Source: JBBSOK01 sp965219125 (GTDB lineage Bacteria > Bacteroidota > Bacteroidia > Flavobacteriales > Flavobacteriaceae). Taken from it: a DNA stretch of 64,000 nt. Made by a program: the position numbers and the translations under genes. The DNA lies in assembly GCA_965219125.1 (NCBI GenBank), contig CBDCMO010000002.1:2746549-2810548 (forward strand), read 5' to 3'. Positions 42,351-51,032 of the stretch are shown here, one piece after another (the stretch's first letter is position 1; the number at the start of each line of letters is the position of its first letter). The notes below the pieces were generated by a model, which ran no database searches, was not told the origin of the DNA, and saw nothing but the letters and a program-made list of their open reading frames with translations.

Positions 42351-44228
42351 ATGCAATCCAAAATCCTCTTTATAACGCCCCCGTTTACGCAGTTAAATAC
42401 TGCTTATCCGGCATCGGCTTATTTAAAAGGGTTTTTGGAAGACCATAACATTGCCGTGCAGCAATGCGATTTAAGTATTGAGCTTTTTACCGCCATTTTT
42501 ACGGGCGATTTTCTTCGCGAAATATTTCAGGAAGCGCAGGCCTTAAAGCATTATGATTATCCGGAAGTTCGTAAAATGAAGTCGCTGTATATTGCGCGGG
42601 TGGATGTGGTTATTGCCTTTCTTCAAAAGCAGGATATTGCAACAGCGCATAAAATTTTAGAGCCTAATTTTTTACCGTTGGGCCATCGATTGGCTAAGGT
42701 AAACAAGGAGATTAAATGGGCGGCTGGCGACATTGGTATTATTGATAAGGCAAAGCACTTAGGAACGCTTTTTATTGAAGAGATAGGCGATTTTATTCAG
42801 GCCAATGTGGATGAGTTTTTTGCCTTTACAAAATATGCCGAGCAAATTGCCACTTCTGCAAGTAGCTTTAATGAAATAGATGAATTTTTAAGTTTTCAGC
42901 CAACGCTTATTGAAGAGAAAATGCTGGATATTTTACTGGAAAAGATTAAAGAAGAGCAGCCACTTTTGGTTTGCTTTACCATTCCTTTTCCCGGGAATTT
43001 GTTTGCAGCCTTGCGTTGTGCGCAATTTACCAAACAGTTTTTTCCAGACATACACGTTGCTTTTGGCGGCGGCTATTGCAATACGGAACTGCGTTCACTT
43101 ACCGATCCTCGGATTTTTGAGTTTGTTGATTTTATTTCGTTGGACGATGGGGAAGGGCCTTTGCTGAATATAGTTCGCTATCTGGAAGGGAAGATTTCTA
43201 TAGATGAATTGGAGCGGACGTATGTGTTGGAAAATACACAAGTTGTTTATAAGAATAAATTTCCCAACACCATTTACCACCATAGCAAATTACCGGCACC
43301 CGATTATTCTGGTTTGCCTTTTCAGAAATATGTGTCCTTTTTGGATGTTGTAAACCCCATGCACCGTATGTGGACGGATGCGCGGTGGAATAAAATGACC
43401 ATTTCGCACGGCTGTTATTGGAAACAATGTTCGTTTTGTGATGTGAGCTTGGATTATATTGGCAATTACCAAAACACCACGGCTAATGATTTGGTCGATA
43501 AAATTGAAAAAATAATAAAGGATACCGGCATTACGGGCTTTCATTTTGTAGATGAAGCCGCGCCGCCTAAAATGCTACGCGCATTATCGCTTGCTTTAAT
43601 TGAACGAAATGTAAAAATCACGTGGTGGACGAATATTCGTTTTGAGAAGACCTTCACTTTTGAACTGTGCGAATTAATGTCGAAGTCGGGTTGTATAGCC
43701 GTAACTGGCGGATTGGAAGTAGCTTCGGACCGTTTATTGGCGAAAATGAAAAAAGGCGTTGATATTGCCCAAGTAACCCGCGTGACCAATAATTTTTCCG
43801 AGAATAATATAATGACGCACGCCTACCTAATGTACGGCTTCCCCACCGAAACCGAACAGGAAACCATCGATTCGCTGGAGGTGGTGCGGCAGTTGTTTGA
43901 ACGCAATTGCATTCAGAGTGCCTATTGGCACCAGTTTACTACTACGGTGCATAGCCCGATTGGCAAAAACCCGGCTGAATTTGGAATCATAGTTACTGGA
44001 CCCGAATTTGAAGGTTTCGCCCAAAACGATTTATGGCACGAAGATCCGGAAGGCGCCGACCATCCACAATATACCAAGGGTTTGAATCTTGCTTTGCACA
44101 ATTATTTAAATGGAACTGGGTTTGACGAACAGTTGCAACGTTGGTTTGAGTTTCCGGTTGTTGCTTCTAGGCATCATGCGGGGTTGATTGATGGGTTTTT
44201 GGGGGAGGTTGAAGGCAGTAGGATTTAG
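42351..44228 (+). CDS. B12-binding-type radical SAM protein
   Basis: 625 residues. N-terminal cobalamin-binding-like domain (about 1-290) with LFITPPFTQLNTAYP at the start and LVCFTIPFPGNLFAAL and VAFGGGYCNTEL motifs. A radical SAM TIM-barrel follows (about 345-600). Its cluster motif is CYWKQCSFC (CX4CX2C), in SHGCYWKQCSFCD. The longer first gap is common in B12-dependent radical SAM enzymes. Radical SAM proteins of this type methylate or rearrange small molecules and cofactors; the substrate cannot be read. It sits alone in the accessory block. Confidence 0.88.
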   Translation: MQSKILFITPPFTQLNTAYPASAYLKGFLEDHNIAVQQCDLSIELFTAIFTGDFLREIFQEAQALKHYDYPEVRKMKSLYIARVDVVIAFLQKQDIATAHKILEPNFLPLGHRLAKVNKEIKWAAGDIGIIDKAKHLGTLFIEEIGDFIQANVDEFFAFTKYAEQIATSASSFNEIDEFLSFQPTLIEEKMLDILLEKIKEEQPLLVCFTIPFPGNLFAALRCAQFTKQFFPDIHVAFGGGYCNTELRSLTDPRIFEFVDFISLDDGEGPLLNIVRYLEGKISIDELERTYVLENTQVVYKNKFPNTIYHHSKLPAPDYSGLPFQKYVSFLDVVNPMHRMWTDARWNKMTISHGCYWKQCSFCDVSLDYIGNYQNTTANDLVDKIEKIIKDTGITGFHFVDEAAPPKMLRALSLALIERNVKITWWTNIRFEKTFTFELCELMSKSGCIAVTGGLEVASDRLLAKMKKGVDIAQVTRVTNNFSENNIMTHAYLMYGFPTETEQETIDSLEVVRQLFERNCIQSAYWHQFTTTVHSPIGKNPAEFGIIVTGPEFEGFAQNDLWHEDPEGADHPQYTKGLNLALHNYLNGTGFDEQLQRWFEFPVVASRHHAGLIDGFLGEVEGSRI

Positions 44229-44249
44229 TTTGTTAGCTCTGAACGCTAG

Positions 44250-44392
44250 CGCGGGCGTGGTGCTCGTGCCTCTACAGTTTAGGAAATAATTAGTGACCAA
44301 GCTCATGCTATTTCATTTAAGAGATTGATGGTTTCGAGACCACGATTGTGAAGGACATGAACGGGACGATCGCCCCAGTGGGGGTTGCAAGA
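44250..44392. repeat. Degenerate GC-rich interspersed repeat, copy B
   Basis: GCTAGCGCGGGCGTGGTGCTCGTGCC at its left end (named here as GCTAGCGCGGGCG and TGCTCGTGCC) and GGGACGATCGCCCCAGTGGGGG at its right end (named as GGGACGATCGCCCC) match copy A at both ends. The middle differs and is AT-rich. Fills most of the gap between the radical SAM and endonuclease genes. Confidence 0.55.
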
Positions 44393-44405
44393 GTTGATAA
44401 TTCAG

Positions 44406-45599
44406 CTATGTCATTAAATTATAACTTTCACTCGGCGGAAACAGTAATTCAATTCCTTTAGATTCAATTTTAAAGAAAGGACCTTTTTCTTTTCCACTTC
44501 CATTAGCGGATCTTTTTATCAAATGGTCAAGAGTAATTATTCCTTGTTCTATTAACAAATCAAATTGGGATGTAATCGGTTTTCTAGTGTGTTCCACAAA
44601 TTTATATTGGAAGTGCTCAAGTCCATTTATTCTTGTACTTTCAGCTTCAACCCAAAACGTTTCCTTATGTTTAGATTTTAAGCGATTGTGAAGTTTGTCT
44701 AATGTCCAGACTACAAAATCTCCAACTTCTGGTTTATCAGAGTTTTCAATTACTTGCTTGATGTCGTTATCGATTCTCAAATTCAAACCTTGTGAGTTCC
44801 TAGTAATTGCAGAAACTGTACAATATAATTTGAAATCATCTCCTCGATTATAACCAAAATTATCTAATATCTCTGTTGAACTTTTAAATTTACTTAACTT
44901 CCAATTAGGGACTTGAGCAAATAGGTTTTTTCTATTTTGTTTAGTTGAAGATATCTTTTTCCTAAAGGATTTTAATTCAATTCCTTTATAATCTGGTTCT
45001 TTTGAGGAATTGATATTGATTCCAAGTGCGGTTTCAAGTGTTCTGCCAACAGAAGTGTCAGCGTTAACCATTGAAGGAATTGGGCCAGCATTTGCAATTT
45101 TTCTTAACATAGCCAAAAGCTCAAAAGCGACTTCATTCTCAGTCGTATTAATTGCACTAACTAATTCCTGAAATGGATTTAGAATTGAATAATTAATCAA
45201 TTCTCTGATGTTTAATTTTGTCAAGTTGAAAACTTGAAATTCATTATCAAAATATGTTATTGCAATAATATCGTTTGGGTCTGAAATTTTTGTTAAGTTA
45301 TATATCCAAATTCTCGGATCTCCTTTTTTAGTTGGAGGCCGATATAATGAAGTTTTAGTTTTTATAGTTTTATAGCCTGTATAAATGACAGTAGGAATTA
45401 TTATCTTGCTTTCTGATCCTTGTAATTGTGTTTCGTAATCGTGTATATTTTCACTTTTTAAAAAACTACGCACCGATGCAGTTGCATCCATTATGGATTT
45501 TCTTAATCCTGTTTCGGTTGGTTCAATTAATGCAAGAGAAACTTGGTTTTTAGTAAGTAATTTTATTTTTTCTTGTTCTGCGTCTGTAAGTTTTCTCAC
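44406..45599 (-). CDS. Type II restriction endonuclease, MvaI/BcnI-like
   Basis: 397 residues. The segment TSVGRTLETALGI followed by EPDYKGIELKSFR matches the MvaI/BcnI nuclease pattern, with D203, E208 and K210 as the PD-(D/E)xK active site. Members cut inside CCWGG/CCSGG-type sequences and act as monomers; the site recognised here cannot be told. The first 180 residues are an extra N-terminal part; the last 120 are of unknown fold. The ATG overlaps the stop of the methyltransferase gene by 4 bases (ATGA), so the enzyme is translated after its protecting methylase. Confidence 0.85.
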   Translation of the reverse strand: MRKLTDAEQEKIKLLTKNQVSLALIEPTETGLRKSIMDATASVRSFLKSENIHDYETQLQGSESKIIIPTVIYTGYKTIKTKTSLYRPPTKKGDPRIWIYNLTKISDPNDIIAITYFDNEFQVFNLTKLNIRELINYSILNPFQELVSAINTTENEVAFELLAMLRKIANAGPIPSMVNADTSVGRTLETALGININSSKEPDYKGIELKSFRKKISSTKQNRKNLFAQVPNWKLSKFKSSTEILDNFGYNRGDDFKLYCTVSAITRNSQGLNLRIDNDIKQVIENSDKPEVGDFVVWTLDKLHNRLKSKHKETFWVEAESTRINGLEHFQYKFVEHTRKPITSQFDLLIEQGIITLDHLIKRSANGSGKEKGPFFKIESKGIELLFPPSESYNLMT

Positions 45600-47800
45600 T
45601 TGATATGTTTTAAAATTTCACTTGCAACTGCTCTTGCCAATAAAGGTGGAACAGCATTTCCAACCAAGGTATATTGTGGTACTTCGGTTTTTCTATTATT
45701 CCCACCTGTTGAACGTTTACCTTGAAAAACGAAAGAGTCGTCAAACGATTGCAAGCGTGCCATTTCCCTAACGGTTAAAGCTCTTGGTGAGTTGTAATGA
45801 ATATAATCGTCTGCAATTGTCATTATTGTAGAACTTTGTTCTTCTGGTTTTAAAACATTGTAGTTACGCTTATTTGTTGAAAGACCTAATTTTTTAAGAG
45901 CTGATTGAGATTTTTTATAATTTCCATTTTTTAAAATCACTTCAAGTCTTTCAACAACGGTTTCATTTTGATTACTTGTTTTATGGTTGTTTAGTATGTC
46001 AAAATATTTTTCTCCATTCTCAAGACCTTCTGTATTTTTTACATAAAAAGGTTTTGTTTGCGGTTGGTAGCGTTCAATTAGTCTTCCTTTTTTTGACCAT
46101 TCCGCAAATGATTTTCCATTTGAAGATGGTTTTCCATCAATATTCCTTTTCTTAAGAAGTTTAGCCATTTTCTTCGCAGTTCCATTGTATTGAGCTGAAA
46201 TATCAACCAGTTCATAACGATGTGCTTCTTGATTATTACCAACAAAATCTAAATCGTACAATGCCTCAAAAATGGTTACTTTTTCTTCTTCAGAAACGGT
46301 TGCTGGAATTTCAGAAATATACTTCTGGTCTTTGCGACAACCAATAAAAAGTACTCTTTCTCTATTTTGTGGAACTCCGTAATTTGATGCGTTTGCAACA
46401 AATGGTTTTTCTATTTTGTAAAGCCTAATACTTACAAGAATAGTCTCTAATTCTTTTTTTTGTGATGTGTTGCAATGGGATTTTAAAATTTCAATAGATT
46501 CATCAAATGATGTTGTGTAGATTTTCAAAGCTGTTATAATATCCTCACAATCCTTTTTGTAATTGGTTGGAACTTTTAAAGCTTTGAATGAATTCTCAAT
46601 TTTTGAAATGACATTTTCAGAGCTTATTTCTGTTAGAAAATCTGTAAATGCATTTGCAAAGTTGTCACTATCAATATTGCAAAAATCTTTTTCTTTGATA
46701 ATGTCACGCTTTAATTTTTCCCATTGTTTTGTTCGTGCCAGAAGATTAAAACCGTGACGAATCGTATTAAAATTTTCGTCCGTCTTACTAGTTTTGTAGT
46801 CAGCGATTTTCGGCGTTAGTTTCTTAAATCTATTTTCTACAAAACTGATGAAATCAGCTTTTCCATTTTCTTTGTCTTTTTCAAGTAGTTTTTCAAGTTC
46901 AACCTTTTTTACAATACTATCGAAAAGGAAAGAATTCGATTCTTTTCGTATTTTTTTGATGAAAGTATTTAGTAACGGAATTTCTTTGGTGTCAACGATA
47001 GAATTGATTTCCTTAATAATCAATTCTTTTATTTTGCCACCTTCTTTGGTCAAAATACCTTTTACATTTTCCATCACAAAGTATTTAGGTTGTAAAACCT
47101 TTATAACTTCTAAATAATGAGAAAAAAGGTCATCTTTTTTATCGAATTTTTTTCGTTTTCCTGCAAGACTGAAACTTTGACAAGGTGGTCCACCACAAAC
47201 AACGTCAATTTTTCGACCACCAATTTTTGCTAATAAATTGTCTAAAAAGTCCGGTTCAGTAATATCCTGTTTTAAAAATTCAGCTTCCAAACCCAATTGA
47301 TGATTGTAACGAACAATGTGAGTTAATTCGCAATTTTCATTTATATCGTTGGCAACAACAAAATCGAAGAATTTATTGTTATGTTCAGCTTGCAAAAATC
47401 CCTCGCTAAAACCACCTGCTCCAGCAAATAAATCTACAAAAGTGAAAGGTTTTCCATAAAGTGCAACCTGTTCCTTCACGATGTTTACATTATTACTTTT
47501 TTTGTAGTTTTCTATATGCTCGTTTAATACGCTTTTAACTTCATCTTGGTTGAAAGTTTTTTTAATGGAATGGTGTAAAAGTTCGTCTGCTCTTTCTTTA
47601 AGAAAATCTAAATAATGATTGATTTCGTGGGATTCTACACTCAATCCCATCGCTTTTTGTTTGGATCTATTAAAGTTTTTAGGTTCTATTTTCTGTCCCG
47701 TTGAAACCTTTACCTGACTTCCATTGCAGTTTATTCTTAAATGAATTGGTGCAAATCCTTTTTTATCGGGTTTATCTAAATAGAAATTTATAGTTGCCAT
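45596..47800 (-). CDS. C5-cytosine DNA methyltransferase with N-terminal recombinase-like arm domain
   Basis: 734 residues. From about 118 to the end it is a cytosine-C5 methylase: motif I FVDLFAGAGGFSEGF (121-135), motif IV GGPPCQS with catalytic Cys207, motif VI MENV (243-246), motif VIII QNRERVLF (about 475), motif X GNAVPPLLARAVA at the C-terminus. Between motifs VI and VIII is an insertion of about 200 residues rich in helix. The first about 105 residues (INFYLDKPDKKGFAPIHLRI and VSTGQKIEPKNFN) read like the arm-binding plus SAM-like domain of Bacteroidota tyrosine recombinases. Modifies the site cut by the adjacent nuclease. First gene of the restriction-modification operon. Confidence 0.92.
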   Translation of the reverse strand: MATINFYLDKPDKKGFAPIHLRINCNGSQVKVSTGQKIEPKNFNRSKQKAMGLSVESHEINHYLDFLKERADELLHHSIKKTFNQDEVKSVLNEHIENYKKSNNVNIVKEQVALYGKPFTFVDLFAGAGGFSEGFLQAEHNNKFFDFVVANDINENCELTHIVRYNHQLGLEAEFLKQDITEPDFLDNLLAKIGGRKIDVVCGGPPCQSFSLAGKRKKFDKKDDLFSHYLEVIKVLQPKYFVMENVKGILTKEGGKIKELIIKEINSIVDTKEIPLLNTFIKKIRKESNSFLFDSIVKKVELEKLLEKDKENGKADFISFVENRFKKLTPKIADYKTSKTDENFNTIRHGFNLLARTKQWEKLKRDIIKEKDFCNIDSDNFANAFTDFLTEISSENVISKIENSFKALKVPTNYKKDCEDIITALKIYTTSFDESIEILKSHCNTSQKKELETILVSIRLYKIEKPFVANASNYGVPQNRERVLFIGCRKDQKYISEIPATVSEEEKVTIFEALYDLDFVGNNQEAHRYELVDISAQYNGTAKKMAKLLKKRNIDGKPSSNGKSFAEWSKKGRLIERYQPQTKPFYVKNTEGLENGEKYFDILNNHKTSNQNETVVERLEVILKNGNYKKSQSALKKLGLSTNKRNYNVLKPEEQSSTIMTIADDYIHYNSPRALTVREMARLQSFDDSFVFQGKRSTGGNNRKTEVPQYTLVGNAVPPLLARAVASEILKHIK

Positions 47801-47913
47801 AATTTTTCACGGACGTTTTTGCGTTCACGGACAAATTTACGGACATTTTTTTTAATTTTCTAATATAATTCTAAGCAAAACACCCTCATTACGGAAATCC
47901 GCAAAGCATCAAA

Positions 47914-49257
47914 TTATTCCCCCTTCCCCGAAAGACCATCAAATTTCTCCGTCATTGTTGGGTTTCCTCTTGTCAATTTTTTAATAGTCAAATCTTCCGC
48001 CTTATTATTGGCAAGGCGTAGGTTGTTTACCGATGCCAAAAGATTGTCTTTCGTTTTTTGAAGATGATCCATTGTTTTGTCTATTTCCTCAATTGCCGTT
48101 TTAAATTGGCGGCTGGCCAATTCATAATTTTTGGCAAAGCCCGTTTTGAATACATTTATTTTTTCCTCAAAATTGGTAATGTCCACATTTTGGTTCTTTA
48201 TTAAACTCAGCTCTGCTTTGTATTGCATGGAGTTCATTGCAGCATTGCGAAGCAGGGTGATAATAGGAATGAAAAATTGGGGCCGCACCACGTACATTTT
48301 TTTAAATTTATAGCCTACATCAACGATGCCTGTGTTGTAAAGCTCATTTTCGGCTTCAAGTAAAGAAACTAACACTGCATATTCACATTTCTTATCTATT
48401 CGGTCTTTGTCCAGTTTTGCGAAAAAATCATCGTTTCTCTTTTTTGTGGTGGTTTCGTCGTTTTCATTTTTCATTTCGAACATAATGGAAATGATTTCAT
48501 TACCGGATTCATCGGTTTCCCTGTAAATAAAATCACCTTTGTTGCCGCCCCGTGCATCGTTGTCTTTTTCAAAATAGGCATTTTGAAAAGCCGTTGCGCG
48601 CAGTTTGTTGAACTCGGCTTCGCAATGCTGTTCCAAGGTTTCGCCAATCATTTTTGTGGAAAGCTTTTGCTTAAAGTCTTTTAAACGATCAATTTCATCA
48701 TCCTTCATTTTGATGGTTTCGTCCTTTACCTTGAGCTTATCGCTGAATTTTTCGTTTATGGATTTTTCTAGTAACTGTGTTTCAGTTTCCTTTATTTTTA
48801 AATCGCTTGCAAGATTATCGCGTTCCTTTTCAATTGCCCGAATAGCCTCTCCAACGGTAAGTTTTTTGTCAATCTCCGCATTTTGGATTTTCGATTTCAT
48901 ATCAGAAATCTCAGCTTCTTTCTTGGCCAATTGCTCCGCAAGCGAGCGTTCACTTTGTGATTTAAGCGCGTTTATTTCCCTATCTTTTTGGGTTAATTTC
49001 TCGGCGAGTTCACTATCACTTTTAGCTTTTAATACCGTTAACTCGTGATCCTTTTTTGAAAGTTGCTCTTGTAATGCATTTTTTATGTTGGCTTCCGCGA
49101 GCTTTACGGCACTTTCTTTTTCCTTTTCTGCAAGGGTTAGCCGATTGTTTAACTCGTGTTCAAATTGATGGTCGCGAACTTGCTTTAATATATCGGCAAA
49201 TCCAGCTTCATCAACTTTAAAGGCTTTTTTGCAGTTTGGACAGATAATTTCGTTCAT
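47914..49257 (-). CDS. DUF2130 protein with coiled coil
   Basis: 447 residues. A one-CxxC N-terminus (ICPNCKKAF), a coiled coil (about 30-215) of Lys/Glu/Ala heptads, then the DUF2130 domain (about 235-400) with KGDFIYRETDESGNE, SIMFEMKNEN and AVLVSLLEAENELY, a PD-(D/E)xK-like nuclease fold by family prediction. C-terminal helix (about 400-447). Function not known; such genes often stand beside restriction systems, as here. Separate promoter. Confidence 0.85.
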   Translation of the reverse strand: MNEIICPNCKKAFKVDEAGFADILKQVRDHQFEHELNNRLTLAEKEKESAVKLAEANIKNALQEQLSKKDHELTVLKAKSDSELAEKLTQKDREINALKSQSERSLAEQLAKKEAEISDMKSKIQNAEIDKKLTVGEAIRAIEKERDNLASDLKIKETETQLLEKSINEKFSDKLKVKDETIKMKDDEIDRLKDFKQKLSTKMIGETLEQHCEAEFNKLRATAFQNAYFEKDNDARGGNKGDFIYRETDESGNEIISIMFEMKNENDETTTKKRNDDFFAKLDKDRIDKKCEYAVLVSLLEAENELYNTGIVDVGYKFKKMYVVRPQFFIPIITLLRNAAMNSMQYKAELSLIKNQNVDITNFEEKINVFKTGFAKNYELASRQFKTAIEEIDKTMDHLQKTKDNLLASVNNLRLANNKAEDLTIKKLTRGNPTMTEKFDGLSGKGE

Positions 49258-49352
49258 ATTTTGTTTTTAATCCATTACAGAATCCACATAAATGCTTTAT
49301 CGTATTTATTCAAATTATAAATGTGGAACTTAATTTAAATATACTTTAAATG

Positions 49353-49360
49353 CAAAGATA
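49353..49360 (-). promoter_or_regulatory. Putative -7 promoter element of the DUF2130 gene
   Basis: Minus strand TATCTTTG matches TAnnTTTG, 95 bases before the ATG, leaving a long leader. No convincing -33. Confidence 0.35.
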
Positions 49361-49403
49361 ATTCAAACTCGCAATTTACGAAAAGCAGTAAGGTAAACAG
49401 CAA

Positions 49404-49475
49404 TAGGCTTTAGGCTTTAAGCTTAAAGCTTTAGGCTGATTTTGTGAATAAGTGAATTTGTGAATAGGTATTGCA
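49404..49475. repeat. Short direct and palindromic repeats in a gene gap
   Basis: GGCTTTA occurs three times around the 16-base palindrome GCTTTAAGCTTAAAGC, followed by GTGAATA-type words repeated three times (GTGAATAAGTGAATTTGTG and on). Low-complexity intergenic sequence; no gene signal. Confidence 0.5.
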
Positions 49476-49505
49476 ATAGCTATTACGATTGTGAATATGA
49501 AAATA

Positions 49506-50084
49506 TTAACTTACTTCCACAACTACAAGCCCAAAAGCTTCATCACTATTGATAGCAATTGAATAAACGCTGAGGTCTTCAATAACCAATAAGTTTCCGG
49601 TTTCAAGAATGTAATTTTCATTCATAAGCTGCAAATGGATAGTTCCGGAAGTTGAGTATAAAAATACCGTTTTGCAGGTTTCTTTTAGTTTTAAGGTATA
49701 AATGCTATTTGCCTCAATCGCTAAATAATATAAATCGCTTTGTTGCCCGCCAGAAGTCATCACATTAAAATCGGTACAGGTTTCTTTAGCAGTAGTTTTC
49801 CAATCTCCAATAAAAGTATCTACGTCAAAAGGTTTTAAATTTTTGCTGTATTGGCCTTCGTGCGTAATGTTTATTTCTCCCTCCAAAATCATGAGCTTAC
49901 GATCTATTCTTGGCAAGGCCGTGAATGTTGATTCTGGAACTTCTACTTTAGCGGTGCTTATTCTTAATTCAAAGTTTCGTTCGGCATATGTGGCGTTGGT
50001 AGGAAATATATAAATTTGGGTGCTGCTTCCACCAGACCATTGACTGCTTACGAAATGCTGAGGTGTGAGAATTGAAATTTTCAA
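49506..50084 (-). CDS. HutD/Ves family cupin-like protein
   Basis: 192 residues, a two-domain jelly-roll of the HutD family. QWSGGSSTQIYIFP near the start takes the place of QWxNGGGxTxEI, ERNFELRISTAKVEV, and FTALPRIDRKLMILEGE matches FSxFPGxDRxLxxLxG. Family members are linked to histidine utilisation or to metal/temperature response (Ves); no hut genes are here. It follows the DUF1826 gene at 19 bases and is likely co-transcribed. Confidence 0.85.
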   Translation of the reverse strand: MKISILTPQHFVSSQWSGGSSTQIYIFPTNATYAERNFELRISTAKVEVPESTFTALPRIDRKLMILEGEINITHEGQYSKNLKPFDVDTFIGDWKTTAKETCTDFNVMTSGGQQSDLYYLAIEANSIYTLKLKETCKTVFLYSTSGTIHLQLMNENYILETGNLLVIEDLSVYSIAINSDEAFGLVVVEVS

Positions 50085-50103
50085 AATTTGGTAGGTTTTA
50101 TAT

Positions 50104-50805
50104 TCAACAAATCAGCAACAAACGCACCTCGCCATCTTTTTCTTTGGGCGCGCGATGCAGACAAGGAAGAACGTTGCTTTCAGGATGATCAATGGCCAAC
50201 TTCCATAGATTGCCCATTCCTAGACTGATGGGTTTTGCATTGGGTAAAGCTAGATAGTGTAGATCAAAGAAGTATTCACTCAAAAAATCTTCAAAACCGG
50301 CATCATCTGAGCCGTCGTAAAGTTTTTTGAGTTCGGAGCGTATTTCAGGAATTAGCACTTTTTGTATGCCTTGAATATTGGGCAATATATCACTCGGTTC
50401 ACCAAAATACGTGCATAAAAAGGTATCGGTCGGTATGAGCGAGCGATCTACGTGGAAAGAATAAACATCGGTTGGGAAAAATGGGAAATCATCATCTCTG
50501 TCATAGTATTTTATAATATTTAGGGTTGGTGAAGCGCCGTGAGCGGTCAAGAGTTTTAAGTCATTCAGAAGAATTTCACGAGCAATTTGCCCTTGTTCAC
50601 TCAACTTTAGCCCGCAAAGCTCGGCTTCATTAAGTGTCGCTATATTTTCGTTTAGTGCTACTTGTTTAACAATCTCAGAAAAATCACCAGTTAGTTTTCG
50701 CTTCCAACAGATCGCGTTTATTTCTCCTTGGAATGGCGTGGAAACGAGGTCTTGAAAATTGGTTACACGGTGAATTTGCTTTGTAGCGGAAAATAATTCT
50801 ATCAT
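50104..50805 (-). CDS. DUF1826 family protein
   Basis: 233 residues. The central YSFHVDRSLIPTDTFLCTYFGEPSDIL matches the DUF1826 signature FHxDxxxxRLLCTYxGxxxxxL, and LPCLHRAP with EVRLLLI at the end match its C-terminal part. Conserved His and Asp (HVD, HRAP) suggest a metal-binding double-stranded beta-helix. In other phyla DUF1826 genes sit in zinc-response (Zur) operons, which suggests a metal link. No Zur box is evident here. Confidence 0.75.
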   Translation of the reverse strand: MIELFSATKQIHRVTNFQDLVSTPFQGEINAICWKRKLTGDFSEIVKQVALNENIATLNEAELCGLKLSEQGQIAREILLNDLKLLTAHGASPTLNIIKYYDRDDDFPFFPTDVYSFHVDRSLIPTDTFLCTYFGEPSDILPNIQGIQKVLIPEIRSELKKLYDGSDDAGFEDFLSEYFFDLHYLALPNAKPISLGMGNLWKLAIDHPESNVLPCLHRAPKEKDGEVRLLLIC

Positions 50806-51032
50806 TGGAAAATTTACGTTTCAGTTTTGTGTAAAGTAACTTCAAAGTTAAAGATAATTCTATCGTGCAAATTATAGAAATACACATTTACGAATTACGA
50901 ATCCCAAATCACGAATCACAATTACCGATTTTTTACTTCAAATTTTTATAACTTTACATTTAGGGAAAGATTGTTATTTTTCATGTTCTCCCAAGCGTCT
51001 TTCTTGATGCTTGTACAATTCAAATAAAGGAT

